A DNA stretch of 64,000 nt from Gymnothorax reevesii (Eukaryota; Chordata; Actinopteri; Anguilliformes; Muraenidae), in contig CM056573.1 in the NCBI GenBank assembly GCA_029721435.1, forward strand, positions 149,937,947 to 150,001,946. The letters are read 5' to 3'. Position numbers and translations under genes: made by a program. Below the pieces are notes generated by a model that worked only from the letters and a program-made list of their open reading frames with translations, ran no database searches and was not told the DNA's origin. How positions within the stretch are numbered: the first letter of the stretch is position 1; every line of letters begins with the position of its first letter. Below, one piece after another: positions 60,801-63,023 of this stretch.

Positions 60801-63023
60801 TGATCTCAACATCATCAAAGCTGTCTGGGAATACCTGCTGAGGCTGACGTATTTTCCTATATGCTAGGAACAAGCAAACAACCAATAATCTTATGAAACT
60901 GCAAAAATGAGCAACTGTGTCCCAAATTTTTCGGTAAAGGGTAGTCACGCTACATTTACATTTTCAATATGTAGAAACCTTAAATTTCATGGTATTTAGA
61001 AGCACCTTAACCTCGAATGGAATTGTGTCAAAAGTGCTTATAACTTTAGCACAATACTGTATCACATTATTTGCCATGATACGGGCTATGCATAGTTTAT
61101 GTAGCTAATCTATCCCTCTCAGTATTGAGATCTGACGTCCTTCTCATTCCAGTCAGCCTTGTCACGGTTAGGATCTGGCATGGTTAAATTACTCAGGTGC
61201 ACATTGTTACCCACGTTAAGATAACTGCCTATTCACGGCCCTGTAGCTCGTCCACGGTTTACATTTAAGATAACACTCCAAAAGTACCTTAGCGGCTAAC
61301 ACTTGCTGAGTAATAAACCTGGGGGTCCGCTAATATGTGTACATTTTGTTCCCTCTCTGCTGCCCAGTCGGGCCTGCTGTGTAAGTGGTGCACAAACTGC
61401 CCGGAGGGAGCCTGCATCAACAGCTCTGTCAGCTGCACGTCCGAGCACGACTGCCGCATCAATCAGCGCGAGATCTTCCTGTCCAGCAACTGTACCGAGA
61501 CCAGCTGCGAGGCATCTGACTGCCCCAAGTGCACTGCTTCGGGCAAGTGCATGTGGACTCGCCAGTTCAAACGCACCGGTGAGCGCCCGCTCGCAGCTTG
61601 CACCGGTTTCTTTTTTTTTTTTTTTTTTTTTTTTGAGCTGGACTAGCTGCCTGGCTACTCAACGGCTACATCGGTCTGATGCAGCCTGAGTGGAAGCAAT
61701 CGAATGGGCAGAAGTTGTCAGGAGCCTGCACTTCAGCCTTGGAGATATGTCATTTGTTTTGTTACATCTGACTAAATTACGCTTATCCCAAAGTTGGCTA
61801 ATTCTCTAATTTGTGGTGGAGTTGTTTTCAGACTTCTTAAGTGGTCTGTCACTTGGGTAGCAAATATATTTATTAATTTGACTGGCCATTAGGAGCTGCT
61901 AATAGCCTTTGCATTTTTCTCAGGCTAGTCATTATGCTTGTGTTCTGGGCTGGCACATTCTCCAATATCAGATAAACTAATTGCTGAACTTTCAGTGTGC
62001 TCTTATTGCTCAATGACTAATAGTGCAGTTTGCCTTGCCCTGAAATGTATTACGCTTTTTTTTTAGGGCGGAAAAACAGTTTAGTCTTTTCTCATAAGAT
62101 GTGACACTCACGGTGGGCAAGTTTATGCAGACTAGGGGTGGAACGGTTCACAAAATCTACAGTTCGGTTTGTGTCTCTGTTTTGGTGTCGCGGTTTTCGG
62201 TTTGGTTCGGTATGTTTTTTTTTTTTCAGCAGGTTTTTTCAGCTTTATCAATTTCAACATGCTTTTCATTTATTTGGCAAAAAAGTTTGCAACTAACAAA
62301 ATTCTGGCAAAGAACAAAAGGGACATAAACACTTGACACATGGCACACATTGTCAAAAGAATTGAAAGAATAGGTGTTACTCGAACAAAAATTTCTGCCA
62401 CTCATTGGACATGTTACGCAAGTTTGGCACAAAAAGACTGAACTGAACTTGTGAACATGCCTACTTGCAAATATTGCCTACGAAACGTTACTCTAGACAC
62501 TCATACACGCCAACTGTTCAGTTTCACTTTTATTTTTGCGGATGCCTTGAACTAAATAATACATACATGCCCTGAACCGTGATTAGTGAACCAAACGGTT
62601 CAGATTTTTTACTTGAACCGTTCCATTCCTAATGCAGACTCAATATTCGGAGTCATTCCATGCATACCTTTGTAACGAGTTTCTTTGTTGCATTTCCTGA
62701 AGGTTGACCGTCCAATCTTGTAAGGTTGGTGTTTATTTGAAAGCTCTTTTGTAGTCACCACCTGTGGTTTTGTTTTGGTGTTTTTGTGACTGTGAGATGT
62801 GCCCTCAGGTGAGACTCGACGCATTCTCAGCGTGAACCCCACCTACGACTGGACATGCTTCAGCTACGCCTTGCTCAACGTGTCGCCCATGCAGGTGGAG
62901 TCGTCCCCTCCGCTGCCCTGCCCCCCGCCCTGCCACCACCTCACCACCTGCAGCCTGTGTCTGGGCTCCCGTGGCTCTGACGGGGGCTGGCAGCACTGTG
63001 TCTGGAGCGTGGTGCTGCAGCAG
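3703..63023 (+). CDS. megf8: MEGF8, 5' portion (36 coding exons, 3' end outside window)
   Basis: Spliced from 36 exons listed separately; total 6132 nt, 2044 codons, no stop. Known role of the family: a large single-pass membrane protein that acts with the ubiquitin ligase MGRN1 and MOSMO to lower surface Smoothened and so dampen Hedgehog signalling. It is also needed for left-right patterning, and human loss causes Carpenter syndrome type 2. Seen here: signal peptide (residues 1 to about 23), CUB1 (about 26-137), two EGFs (138-200), kelch set 1 (about 210-540), PSI-type modules (about 540-1040), EGF with calcium-binding pattern (about 1082-1128), EGF and laminin EGFs (1129-1261), CUB2 (about 1265-1410), EGFs (to about 1488), kelch set 2 (about 1490-1825), and PSI modules again (to 2044). 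The human protein is about 2.8 thousand residues, so roughly the last quarter (EGFs, transmembrane helix, tail) is missing from the window. Attractin has only one such set, so MEGF8 is the better call. Confidence 0.96.
3878..4484 (+). other. megf8 intron 2, nothing further recognised
   Basis: 607 bases, AT-rich. I see no repeat ends, coding similarity or RNA gene in it. Confidence 0.7.
4485..4648 (+). CDS. megf8: megf8 exon 3: CUB1 core
   Basis: TTTCTCAG acceptor and GTAAAC donor; 164 nt, phase 1 to 0, residues 59-113. The [16 protein letters not shown] stretch is the typical CUB core with the conserved cysteine and the YDYLxVYDG pattern. Confidence 0.95.
5406..6488. mobile_element. DNA transposon with CAGGGCTTCCGC ends
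   Basis: It has inverted ends CAGGGCTTCCGC (5406) and GCGGAAGCCCTG (6488), flanked by a 5-bp repeat ATATT on both sides. The left subterminal part (5440-5540) holds four tandem copies of a G-run plus ATTTTCAATTTGCC unit. There is no transposase; it is probably non-autonomous. It lies in intron 3. Confidence 0.7.
6783..6992 (+). CDS. megf8: megf8 exon 4: end of CUB1, EGF1, start of EGF2
   Basis: Acceptor TTTTTTCAAG, donor GTGAGA; 210 nt, phase 0 to 0, residues 114-183. [17 protein letters not shown] closes the CUB fold. It is followed by a six-cysteine EGF from [11 protein letters not shown] to GWGGPDC and the opening of a second EGF. Confidence 0.95.
6993..7447 (+). other. megf8 intron 4, nothing further recognised
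   Basis: 455 bases. A short direct repeat of CTGACTCACACAAACCCTTG occurs near 7175-7220; otherwise I see nothing. Confidence 0.6.
7448..7628 (+). CDS. megf8: megf8 exon 5: end of EGF2, start of kelch set 1
   Basis: Acceptor TTTGCTCAG, donor GTGAGC; 181 nt, phase 0 to 1, residues 184-244. [12 protein letters not shown] ends EGF2. The WWEVSR strand and the ALYIFGG strand are kelch-type blades. Confidence 0.94.
7629..7958 (+). other. megf8 intron 5, nothing further recognised
   Basis: 330 bases with a short TG-rich run near 7745-7760. No repeat ends or coding signal seen. Confidence 0.6.
7959..8047 (+). CDS. megf8: megf8 exon 6: kelch set 1
   Basis: Acceptor TTGTCTCAG, donor GTGAGA; 89 nt, phase 1 to 0, residues 244-273. 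[14 protein letters not shown] followed by NTWE is a kelch repeat end (double glycine, Y, then W). The following intron is short and open in frame. Confidence 0.94.
8048..8179 (+). other. megf8: megf8 intron 6, open in frame (exitron candidate)
   Basis: It is 132 bases, phase 0 on both sides, with no in-frame stop. If kept, it would add 44 residues including the hydrophobic run [19 protein letters not shown] between two kelch strands. It has normal GT (GTGAGA) and AG (TCTCACAG) ends, so splicing is expected to be the rule. Confidence 0.6.
8180..8393 (+). CDS. megf8: megf8 exon 7: kelch set 1
   Basis: Acceptor GCTCTCACAG, donor GTATAT; 214 nt, phase 0 to 1, residues 274-345. It has two kelch strands, [13 protein letters not shown] and SYLYIFGG, and the ARHSH motif conserved in MEGF8. 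Confidence 0.95.
8498..8678 (+). CDS. megf8: megf8 exon 8: kelch set 1
   Basis: Acceptor GTCCCTCAG, donor GTGAGG; 181 nt, phase 1 to 2, residues 345-405. [19 protein letters not shown] is a strongly conserved kelch blade of MEGF8. Intron 7 is only 104 bases. Confidence 0.95.
8935..9707. mobile_element. Inverted-repeat element in intron 8
   Basis: The ends GGAGACTGGAGCACACTGAT (8935) and its reverse complement (to 9707) match over about 23 bases. The interior has four copies of an AGCGCCTCTCGACGC-like unit (8978-9095) and a tandem duplication of about 146-151 bases (9346-9640). No transposase was seen and no clear target-site duplication. Confidence 0.7.
9855..10000 (+). CDS. megf8: megf8 exon 9: kelch set 1
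   Basis: Acceptor CCTATTTAG, donor GTGAGT; 146 nt, phase 2 to 1, residues 405-454. [18 protein letters not shown] and PRERAFHSA, then NYMVVYGG across the junction, follow the MEGF8 kelch set closely. Confidence 0.95.
10001..10407 (+). other. megf8 intron 9, nothing further recognised
   Basis: 407 bases; no repeats or other genes seen. Confidence 0.6.
10408..10518 (+). CDS. megf8: megf8 exon 10: kelch set 1
   Basis: Acceptor GTGCTGAAAG, donor GTGAGT; 111 nt, phase 1 to 1, residues 454-491. [19 protein letters not shown] and CHQWV match the MEGF8 blade. The acceptor has a weak pyrimidine tract, but phase and conservation fix it. Confidence 0.93.
11338..11519. mobile_element. hAT-like MITE in intron 10
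   Basis: 182 bp with ends CAGGGCTGCCCAAAT and ATTTGGGCAGCCCTG. The flanking octamers ATGTAGAT and CTGTCGAT agree at 6 of 8 places. It ends 69 bases before the exon 11 acceptor. Its body resembles the MITE at 40-223. Confidence 0.75.
11589..11740 (+). CDS. megf8: megf8 exon 11: last blade of kelch set 1
   Basis: Acceptor CTCTCAATTTTAG, donor GTGAGA at 11741; 152 nt, phase 1 to 0, residues 491-541. [20 protein letters not shown] is the kelch strand. An alternative in-frame donor (TTT|GTGAGC) lies at 11717. Confidence 0.93.
12108..12803. repeat. CTGTC-led repeat with three diverged tandem units
   Basis: It starts with a CTGTCTGTCTGTCCGTCCGT run. Units of about 160 bases then repeat, marked by GTTTTCGCACCGTAACTC at about 12272, 12432 and 12594 and by CAAGGTCATCTGTTGAATCC. 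Related CCGTC-led segments occur near 36600, 37320 and 37985. Class unknown. Confidence 0.6.
13499..14873. mobile_element. DNA transposon with CAGGGTTTCCG ends
   Basis: The ends are CAGGGTTTCCGC and its mirror ACGGAAACCCTG, flanked by a perfect 6-bp repeat TGTTAT (13493-13498, 14874-14879). Accumulated ACCGG motifs lie near both ends (left about 13530-13580, right about 14780-14860). The termini resemble the element at 5406-6488. No intact transposase was seen. Confidence 0.75.
15060..16502 (-). mobile_element. Tc1-like element with broken transposase, nested
   Basis: The right end reads AGTGTTCCCTTTATTTTTTT, then GAGCAGTG|TA, a well-known fish Tc1 terminus; the left end is truncated. On the minus strand the pieces give the HTH region (about 16132-15815, [20 protein letters not shown]) and the DDE region (15726-15283, with [20 protein letters not shown] and SPDLNPVEH). 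Frames change between pieces, so it is a pseudogene. Confidence 0.88.
16574..16927 (-). other. Open frame of unknown origin inside the THAP element
   Basis: 117 codons, with an acidic start ([13 protein letters not shown]) and a charged middle ([20 protein letters not shown]). It lies downstream of the THAP remnant on the same strand and may be the tail of the same transposase. I do not recognise a domain, and it could also be chance. Confidence 0.25.
17400..18105 (-). pseudogene. THAP zinc-finger remnant of the host transposon
   Basis: Minus strand: [11 protein letters not shown] at 18105 gives the first C-x4-C pair. [20 protein letters not shown] (about 17600-17550) gives the central W motif. 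After a frame shift, [17 protein letters not shown] gives the C-x2-H end. An intron or deletion separates the first and second parts. The gap and the frameshift make it non-functional as it stands. Confidence 0.55.
20518..20619 (+). CDS. megf8: megf8 exon 12: PSI module
   Basis: Acceptor TTGTTACAG, donor GTAAGA; 102 nt, phase 0 to 0, residues 542-575. The pattern [14 protein letters not shown] is a PSI/plexin cysteine module. It sits 8.8 kb after exon 11. Confidence 0.94.
20724..20871 (+). CDS. megf8: megf8 exon 13: PSI module
   Basis: Acceptor CTCTCCTCAG, donor GTGAGG; 148 nt, phase 0 to 1, residues 576-625. [18 protein letters not shown] and [11 protein letters not shown] are MEGF8-type PSI cysteines. 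Confidence 0.95.
21066..21229 (+). CDS. megf8: megf8 exon 14: end of PSI module and linker
   Basis: Acceptor GGGCTCCCAG, donor GTACAG; 164 nt, phase 1 to 0, residues 625-679. [12 protein letters not shown] and [19 protein letters not shown] are highly conserved in MEGF8. Confidence 0.95.
21361..23065 (+). other. First part of megf8 intron 14, no resolved element
   Basis: AT-rich. A GGCCCTGCTAG end near 22990 looks like a lone hAT terminus. A purine-rich stretch (22740-22860) is present. I could not pair ends or find coding sequence. Confidence 0.4.
23847..26737. mobile_element. TTAA-flanked (Kolobok/T2-like) element, copy 1
   Basis: It is bounded by TTAA at 23843-23846 and 26738-26741, with ends AGGTCTACTATTATGCTGAT and CATAATATGGGACCT. 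It is the same family as 54804-57811 (shared TGTTATAATTTTGGTTGT and CAAGATCT...CTGACGTCAGG-like stretches). It is interrupted by the insertion at 24059-25000 and sits in the centre of the foldback element. Confidence 0.75.
24059..25000 (-). mobile_element. Half-arm of the foldback family inserted in copy 1
   Basis: The segment ends GCGATAGATATATCGCCCATCCCTA-like and runs antiparallel to the left arm at 23066. Flanks GTTGCGTA (24051-24058) and GTTGCGTC (25001-25008) agree at 7 of 8 bases, and the TTAA element resumes exactly after it. The left end lacks a matching terminus, so it is truncated. Confidence 0.6.
27767..29412. mobile_element. TTAA-type element with AAGGAGCAATATGTAAG ends
   Basis: The ends AAGGAGCAATATGTAAG and CTTACATTTTGCTCCTT are inverted. 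TTGA (27763-27766, probably decayed TTAA) and TTAA (29413-29416) flank them. No intact transposase. A piggyBac-type MITE is nested at 28382. Confidence 0.65.
28382..28918. mobile_element. piggyBac-like MITE with TTAA duplication
   Basis: 537 bp, CCCTATAATGCCC to GGGCATTATAGGG, between TTAA at 28378-28381 and at 28919-28922. The interior has three copies of a palindromic GTATCATATCTGATAC-like box (near 28400, 28475, 28750), possible transposase binding sites. Confidence 0.8.
29877..33095. mobile_element. 3.2 kb inverted-repeat DNA element, unclassified
   Basis: The left part (GTCATTTTCCCCATTCACTT to AAAATGGAGGAGAG, 29877-30077) matches the reverse of 32870-33095 over about 200 bases with gaps. 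Both ends carry GGCAGAGCGAC-type and CTGGCCAATCA boxes. The centre is AT-rich with no transposase. A short LINE or SINE tail lies near 30975-31090. Confidence 0.65.
33156..33555 (+). repeat. Common fish SINE-like repeat (tRNA-type promoter)
   Basis: GTGGCACAGTGGTTAGCACT is an A-box-like start and GGTTCGAATCC a B box. TTTGCATGTTCTCCCCGTGT and GGTTTTCTCCGGGTACTCCG, then the AGCGCTATATAAAAT tail, are the usual body of this dispersed fish repeat. It is not a functional tRNA gene. Confidence 0.8.
34004..34208. mobile_element. hAT-like MITE, 205 bp
   Basis: The ends CAGGGGTGTCCAATCTTATC and GATTGGACACCCCTG form inverted repeats of about 32 bases with one mismatch. The flanking octamers CACTGGAG and CACTAGAG differ at one base. 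Confidence 0.85.
34209..37037 (+). other. Last part of megf8 intron 14
   Basis: Mostly unique-looking AT-rich DNA. A CCGTC-led repeat segment (CTCCGTCCGTTCGTTCGTCT, about 36580-36800) is the only repeat I can name. Confidence 0.45.
37038..37241 (+). CDS. megf8: megf8 exon 15: region between PSI modules
   Basis: Acceptor CTATCTTACAG, donor GTGAGA; 204 nt, phase 0 to 0, residues 680-747. [20 protein letters not shown], then FRGFIHPL and [15 protein letters not shown], match MEGF8. It follows the 15.8 kb intron 14. Confidence 0.95.
37242..38260 (+). repeat. megf8 intron 15 with two CCGTC-led repeat segments
   Basis: CTGTCCGTCCGTCCGGCTGT near 37328 and CGTCCGTCTGTCTGTCCATT near 37985 each lead a segment with a GAAAACCG or GAAAACGC box shortly downstream, like the repeats at 12108 and 36600. 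The class is unknown. Confidence 0.5.
38261..38458 (+). CDS. megf8: megf8 exon 16: region between PSI modules
   Basis: Acceptor TTTCTGTTCAG, donor GTGAGT; 198 nt, phase 0 to 0, residues 748-813. [20 protein letters not shown] and the [11 protein letters not shown] end are conserved. Two N-glycosylation sequons (NLT, NNS) are visible near the middle. Intron 16 is 77 bases. Confidence 0.95.
38536..38781 (+). CDS. megf8: megf8 exon 17: PSI module
   Basis: Acceptor CCCGTGCAG, donor GTAACA; 246 nt, phase 0 to 0, residues 814-895. [15 protein letters not shown], then [13 protein letters not shown], is a full PSI signature. [15 protein letters not shown] opens the next one. Confidence 0.96.
39115..39233 (+). 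CDS. megf8: megf8 exon 18: PSI module
   Basis: Acceptor CACCTCTGCAG, donor GTGAGT; 119 nt, phase 0 to 2, residues 896-935. [15 protein letters not shown] is followed by a basic, glycine-rich RRGRPG stretch that is also seen in mammals. Confidence 0.95.
39323..39454 (+). CDS. megf8: megf8 exon 19: PSI module
   Basis: Acceptor TTTGTGCAG, donor GTAAAT; 132 nt, phase 2 to 2, residues 935-979. [14 protein letters not shown] is the PSI core, followed by [13 protein letters not shown]. Intron 18 is 89 bases. Confidence 0.95.
39811..39924 (+). CDS. megf8: megf8 exon 20: PSI module
   Basis: Acceptor CTTGTCTCAG, donor GTGGGA; 114 nt, phase 2 to 2, residues 979-1017. [15 protein letters not shown] is a PSI core. 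Confidence 0.95.
40083..40106 (+). repeat. (TC)12 microsatellite in the tract before exon 21
   Basis: A pure TC run of 24 bases ends 17 bases before the exon 21 acceptor and forms most of its pyrimidine tract. Confidence 0.9.
40124..40207 (+). CDS. megf8: megf8 exon 21: end of PSI series
   Basis: Acceptor TGTTCCCAG, donor GTTGGT (the weakest donor in the gene); 84 nt, phase 2 to 2, residues 1017-1045. [10 protein letters not shown] and NCSMAVA mirror the MEGF8 linker. A (TC)12 run at 40083-40106 precedes the acceptor. Confidence 0.9.
40276..40804. mobile_element. hAT-like MITE beside the exon 22 acceptor
   Basis: The ends TAGGGATGGCAAATTTGAAG and TGTCGAAATTGCCGTCTCTA are inverted and imperfect. 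TTTCGAAACAT-like boxes lie inside both ends. The element stops 29 bases before exon 22, leaving only a short branch and pyrimidine region. No clear target-site duplication. Confidence 0.6.
40834..41082 (+). CDS. megf8: megf8 exon 22: acidic linker and calcium-binding-type EGF
   Basis: Acceptor CCGTCCCCAG, donor GTGAGT; 249 nt, phase 2 to 2, residues 1045-1128. It opens with a glutamate-rich linker (about residues 1057-1075). It is followed by CPDVEEC and an EGF with [10 protein letters not shown], which fits the Asn/Asp hydroxylation pattern C-x-N-x4-Y-x-C. The calcium-binding motif reads D-V-E-E instead of D-V-D-E. Confidence 0.94.
41083..42804 (+). repeat. megf8 intron 22 with diverged tandem segments
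   Basis: Two segments (about 41440-41700 and 41700-42010) share a CACACCCAAGTTTTTTTGAG / ACACCAAAGTGTGTTTTTGG box followed by GGCATTCTGA, and a GGCAGCTATCTCCGAAATGCC-type box. There is a short GCA run at 42156-42170. No gene seen. Confidence 0.5.
42805..42989 (+). CDS. megf8: megf8 exon 23: EGF and first laminin-type EGF
   Basis: Acceptor AATTCTGCAG, donor GTGAGA; 185 nt, phase 2 to 1, residues 1128-1190. [18 protein letters not shown] is an [16 protein letters not shown] opens a laminin-type EGF ending in CDHCQ. Confidence 0.95.
42990..43494 (+). other. megf8 intron 23, nothing further recognised
   Basis: 505 bases; no repeat ends or RNA genes seen. Confidence 0.6.
43495..43708 (+). CDS. 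megf8: megf8 exon 24: laminin-type EGFs
   Basis: Acceptor CTGTCCCCAG, donor GTGAGC; 214 nt, phase 1 to 2, residues 1190-1261. [11 protein letters not shown], then CQCNGHGDP and [13 protein letters not shown], are classic laminin EGF motifs. Confidence 0.96.
44640..45640. repeat. Near-perfect 1 kb palindrome inside the Tc1 element
   Basis: Sequence left of about 45125 matches the reverse complement of the right side: for example GGAAATAAGGAAGG with GTCAAAAAATTGA, and ATACTGGAACGAACC with its mirror TGGAACAAAACC, pair in order at equal distances. The arms are about 480 bases. Confidence 0.75.
45725..45742 (+). repeat. T18 run
   Basis: Uninterrupted thymines in the right part of the Tc1 element. 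Confidence 0.9.
46308..46548 (+). CDS. megf8: megf8 exon 25: start of CUB2
   Basis: Acceptor CCTACCTCAG, donor GTGAGT; 241 nt, phase 2 to 0, residues 1261-1341. [11 protein letters not shown] starts the second CUB, with a glycine-rich loop ([10 protein letters not shown]) and CLWVLSV. Confidence 0.94.
46876..47008 (+). CDS. megf8: megf8 exon 26: CUB2 core
   Basis: Acceptor CTCCCTCACAG, donor GTACTT; 133 nt, phase 0 to 1, residues 1342-1386. [15 protein letters not shown] and IGAFCG are CUB2 motifs. Confidence 0.95.
47044..47557 (-). mobile_element. Short Tc1 derivative, 514 bp
   Basis: The left end reads CACTACTGGCCAGAAGTTTG and the right end ACTTCTGGCCTGTAATG, inverted repeats. The minus strand (47425-47207) keeps the transposase end [20 protein letters not shown], so it is an internally deleted copy. 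Confidence 0.8.
48083..48333 (+). CDS. megf8: megf8 exon 27: end of CUB2 and EGF
   Basis: Acceptor TTCCTCTGTAG, donor GTGAGT; 251 nt, phase 1 to 0, residues 1386-1469. The [12 protein letters not shown] strand closes CUB2. An acidic DEDEDG loop and an EGF ([17 protein letters not shown]) follow, plus the opening of another EGF. Confidence 0.95.
48334..50411 (+). other. First part of megf8 intron 27, no resolved element
   Basis: AT-rich; T run near 48600-48612. I could pair no repeat ends and see no gene. Confidence 0.45.
50412..51737. mobile_element. hAT-like foldback element, 1326 bp palindrome
   Basis: The ends TAGGGGTGTAACGATTCTGA and its mirror (TCGTTACACCCCTA) are flanked by a perfect 8-bp duplication TTTCTCAT (50404-50411, 51738-51745). 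The two halves pair almost to the centre (about 51070). There is no transposase. Confidence 0.88.
51905..52094 (+). repeat. Minisatellite made of four splice-acceptor copies
   Basis: A unit of 45-51 bases (TTGGGATGACAGCATTAGTA, then TGGTGTTGCAGGCTC) repeats four times with CAG at 51941, 51992, 52037 and 52086. The last copy is the real exon 28 acceptor. Confidence 0.9.
52089..52199 (+). CDS. megf8: megf8 exon 28: end of EGF and start of kelch set 2
   Basis: Acceptor GTGTTGCAG, donor GTAAGA; 111 nt, phase 0 to 0, residues 1470-1506. [16 protein letters not shown] ends the EGF and [12 protein letters not shown] opens kelch set 2. The acceptor is the last of four tandem copies, and only this one keeps the frame. 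Confidence 0.92.
52522..52640 (+). CDS. megf8: megf8 exon 29: kelch set 2
   Basis: Acceptor CTTTTTCTCAG, donor GTGAGC; 119 nt, phase 0 to 2, residues 1507-1546. [13 protein letters not shown] and DTLWMYGG form a kelch blade. Confidence 0.95.
52641..53381 (+). other. megf8 intron 29, nothing further recognised
   Basis: 741 bases, AT-rich; no element ends or genes seen. Confidence 0.6.
53382..53619 (+). CDS. megf8: megf8 exon 30: kelch set 2
   Basis: Acceptor TCGCTTGTCAG, donor GTAAGA; 238 nt, phase 2 to 0, residues 1546-1625. [12 protein letters not shown], then [19 protein letters not shown], give two kelch strands. Confidence 0.95.
53714..53885 (+). CDS. megf8: megf8 exon 31: kelch set 2
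   Basis: Acceptor CTTTCCACAG, donor GTGAGG; 172 nt, phase 0 to 1, residues 1626-1683. [20 protein letters not shown] and SPENGFN are near-invariant in MEGF8. Intron 30 is 94 bases. Confidence 0.96.
53968..54131 (+). CDS. megf8: megf8 exon 32: kelch set 2
   Basis: Acceptor ATGTTTCACAG, donor GTACAC; 164 nt, phase 1 to 0, residues 1683-1737. [20 protein letters not shown] is a kelch blade. Intron 31 is 82 bases. The extra segment found at this junction in one human isoform was not seen. Confidence 0.95.
54264..58401. mobile_element. hAT-like element holding a TTAA element
   Basis: The ends ATTGGGTTGGGAATC and CAGTTCCCCACCCT are inverted. The flanks AAACATGT (54256-54263) and AAACATGA (58402-58409) agree at 7 of 8 sites. 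Most of its interior is the TTAA-flanked insertion at 54804-57811. No intact transposase. Confidence 0.75.
54804..57811. mobile_element. TTAA-flanked (Kolobok/T2-like) element, copy 2
   Basis: 3008 bp, AGGGGACCTATTATGCTGAT to AGCAAAATAGGTCCCCT, with TTAA at 54800-54803 and 57812-57815. The TTAAAGG start is typical of T2/Kolobok-type ends. The middle contains an internal duplication (about 56040-56350 versus 56510-56770, marked by GGAGAGGTGC and AGACCAGACGTA). No transposase seen. Confidence 0.8.
58685..58820 (+). CDS. megf8: megf8 exon 33: kelch set 2
   Basis: Acceptor CCCTCCATTAG, donor GTGACT; 136 nt, phase 0 to 1, residues 1738-1783. [19 protein letters not shown] and LYQINCNTW match MEGF8. 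Confidence 0.94.
58821..59550 (+). other. megf8 intron 33, nothing further recognised
   Basis: 730 bases; no paired ends or genes seen. Confidence 0.6.
59551..59782 (+). CDS. megf8: megf8 exon 34: last kelch blade and PSI start
   Basis: Acceptor CCTCCCCCAG, donor GTACAG; 232 nt, phase 1 to 2, residues 1783-1860. [19 protein letters not shown] is the last blade, then [12 protein letters not shown] and CVWCRGVC start a PSI module. Confidence 0.95.
59783..60430 (+). other. megf8 intron 34, with poly-T runs
   Basis: T runs near 60115-60132 and 60251-60267 sit in three loose copies of a segment with GTTGCCTGTTTAAATGAAG (about 60200-60400). No gene seen. Confidence 0.5.
60431..60557 (+). CDS. megf8: megf8 exon 35: PSI module
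   Basis: Acceptor CTTCATCTCAG, donor GTACAT; 127 nt, phase 2 to 0, residues 1860-1902. [18 protein letters not shown] is the PSI core. Confidence 0.94.
60609..61059 (+). mobile_element. Deleted Tc1-like element, 451 bp
   Basis: The left end CAGCACTGTGCTAAAGTC mirrors the right end ACTTTAGCACAATACTG|TA. The plus strand keeps [16 protein letters not shown] (about 60798-60845), the DDE-region motif of Tc1 transposase. Confidence 0.75.
61368..61578 (+). CDS. megf8: megf8 exon 36: PSI module
   Basis: Acceptor CTGCTGCCCAG, donor GTGAGC; 211 nt, phase 0 to 1, residues 1903-1973. [13 protein letters not shown], then [14 protein letters not shown] and [10 protein letters not shown], are strongly conserved. 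A T24 run starts 32 bases after the donor. Confidence 0.96.
61611..61634 (+). repeat. T24 run after the exon 36 donor
   Basis: Twenty-four thymines start 32 bases into intron 36. Confidence 0.9.
62133..62631. mobile_element. hAT-like MITE, 499 bp
   Basis: The ends TAGGGGTGGAACGGTTCA and TTGAACCGTTCCATTCCTA are inverted. A perfect 8-bp duplication ATGCAGAC flanks it (62125-62132, 62632-62639). It lies in intron 36 and has no coding frame. Confidence 0.9.
62809..63023 (+). CDS. megf8: megf8 exon 37: PSI module (last exon in window)
   Basis: Acceptor GTGCCCTCAG, donor GTGTGT; 215 nt, phase 1 to 0, residues 1973-2044. [19 protein letters not shown] and CSLCLGSRG, then GGWQHCVWS, match MEGF8. 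The next exon was not found before 64000, so the gene runs out of the window. Confidence 0.94.

Noticed and set aside
3703..63023. Attractin or attractin-like 1 as the gene identity
   Set aside because: The second CUB-EGF-kelch-PSI set and the residue-level agreement in kelch and PSI blocks fit MEGF8 only.
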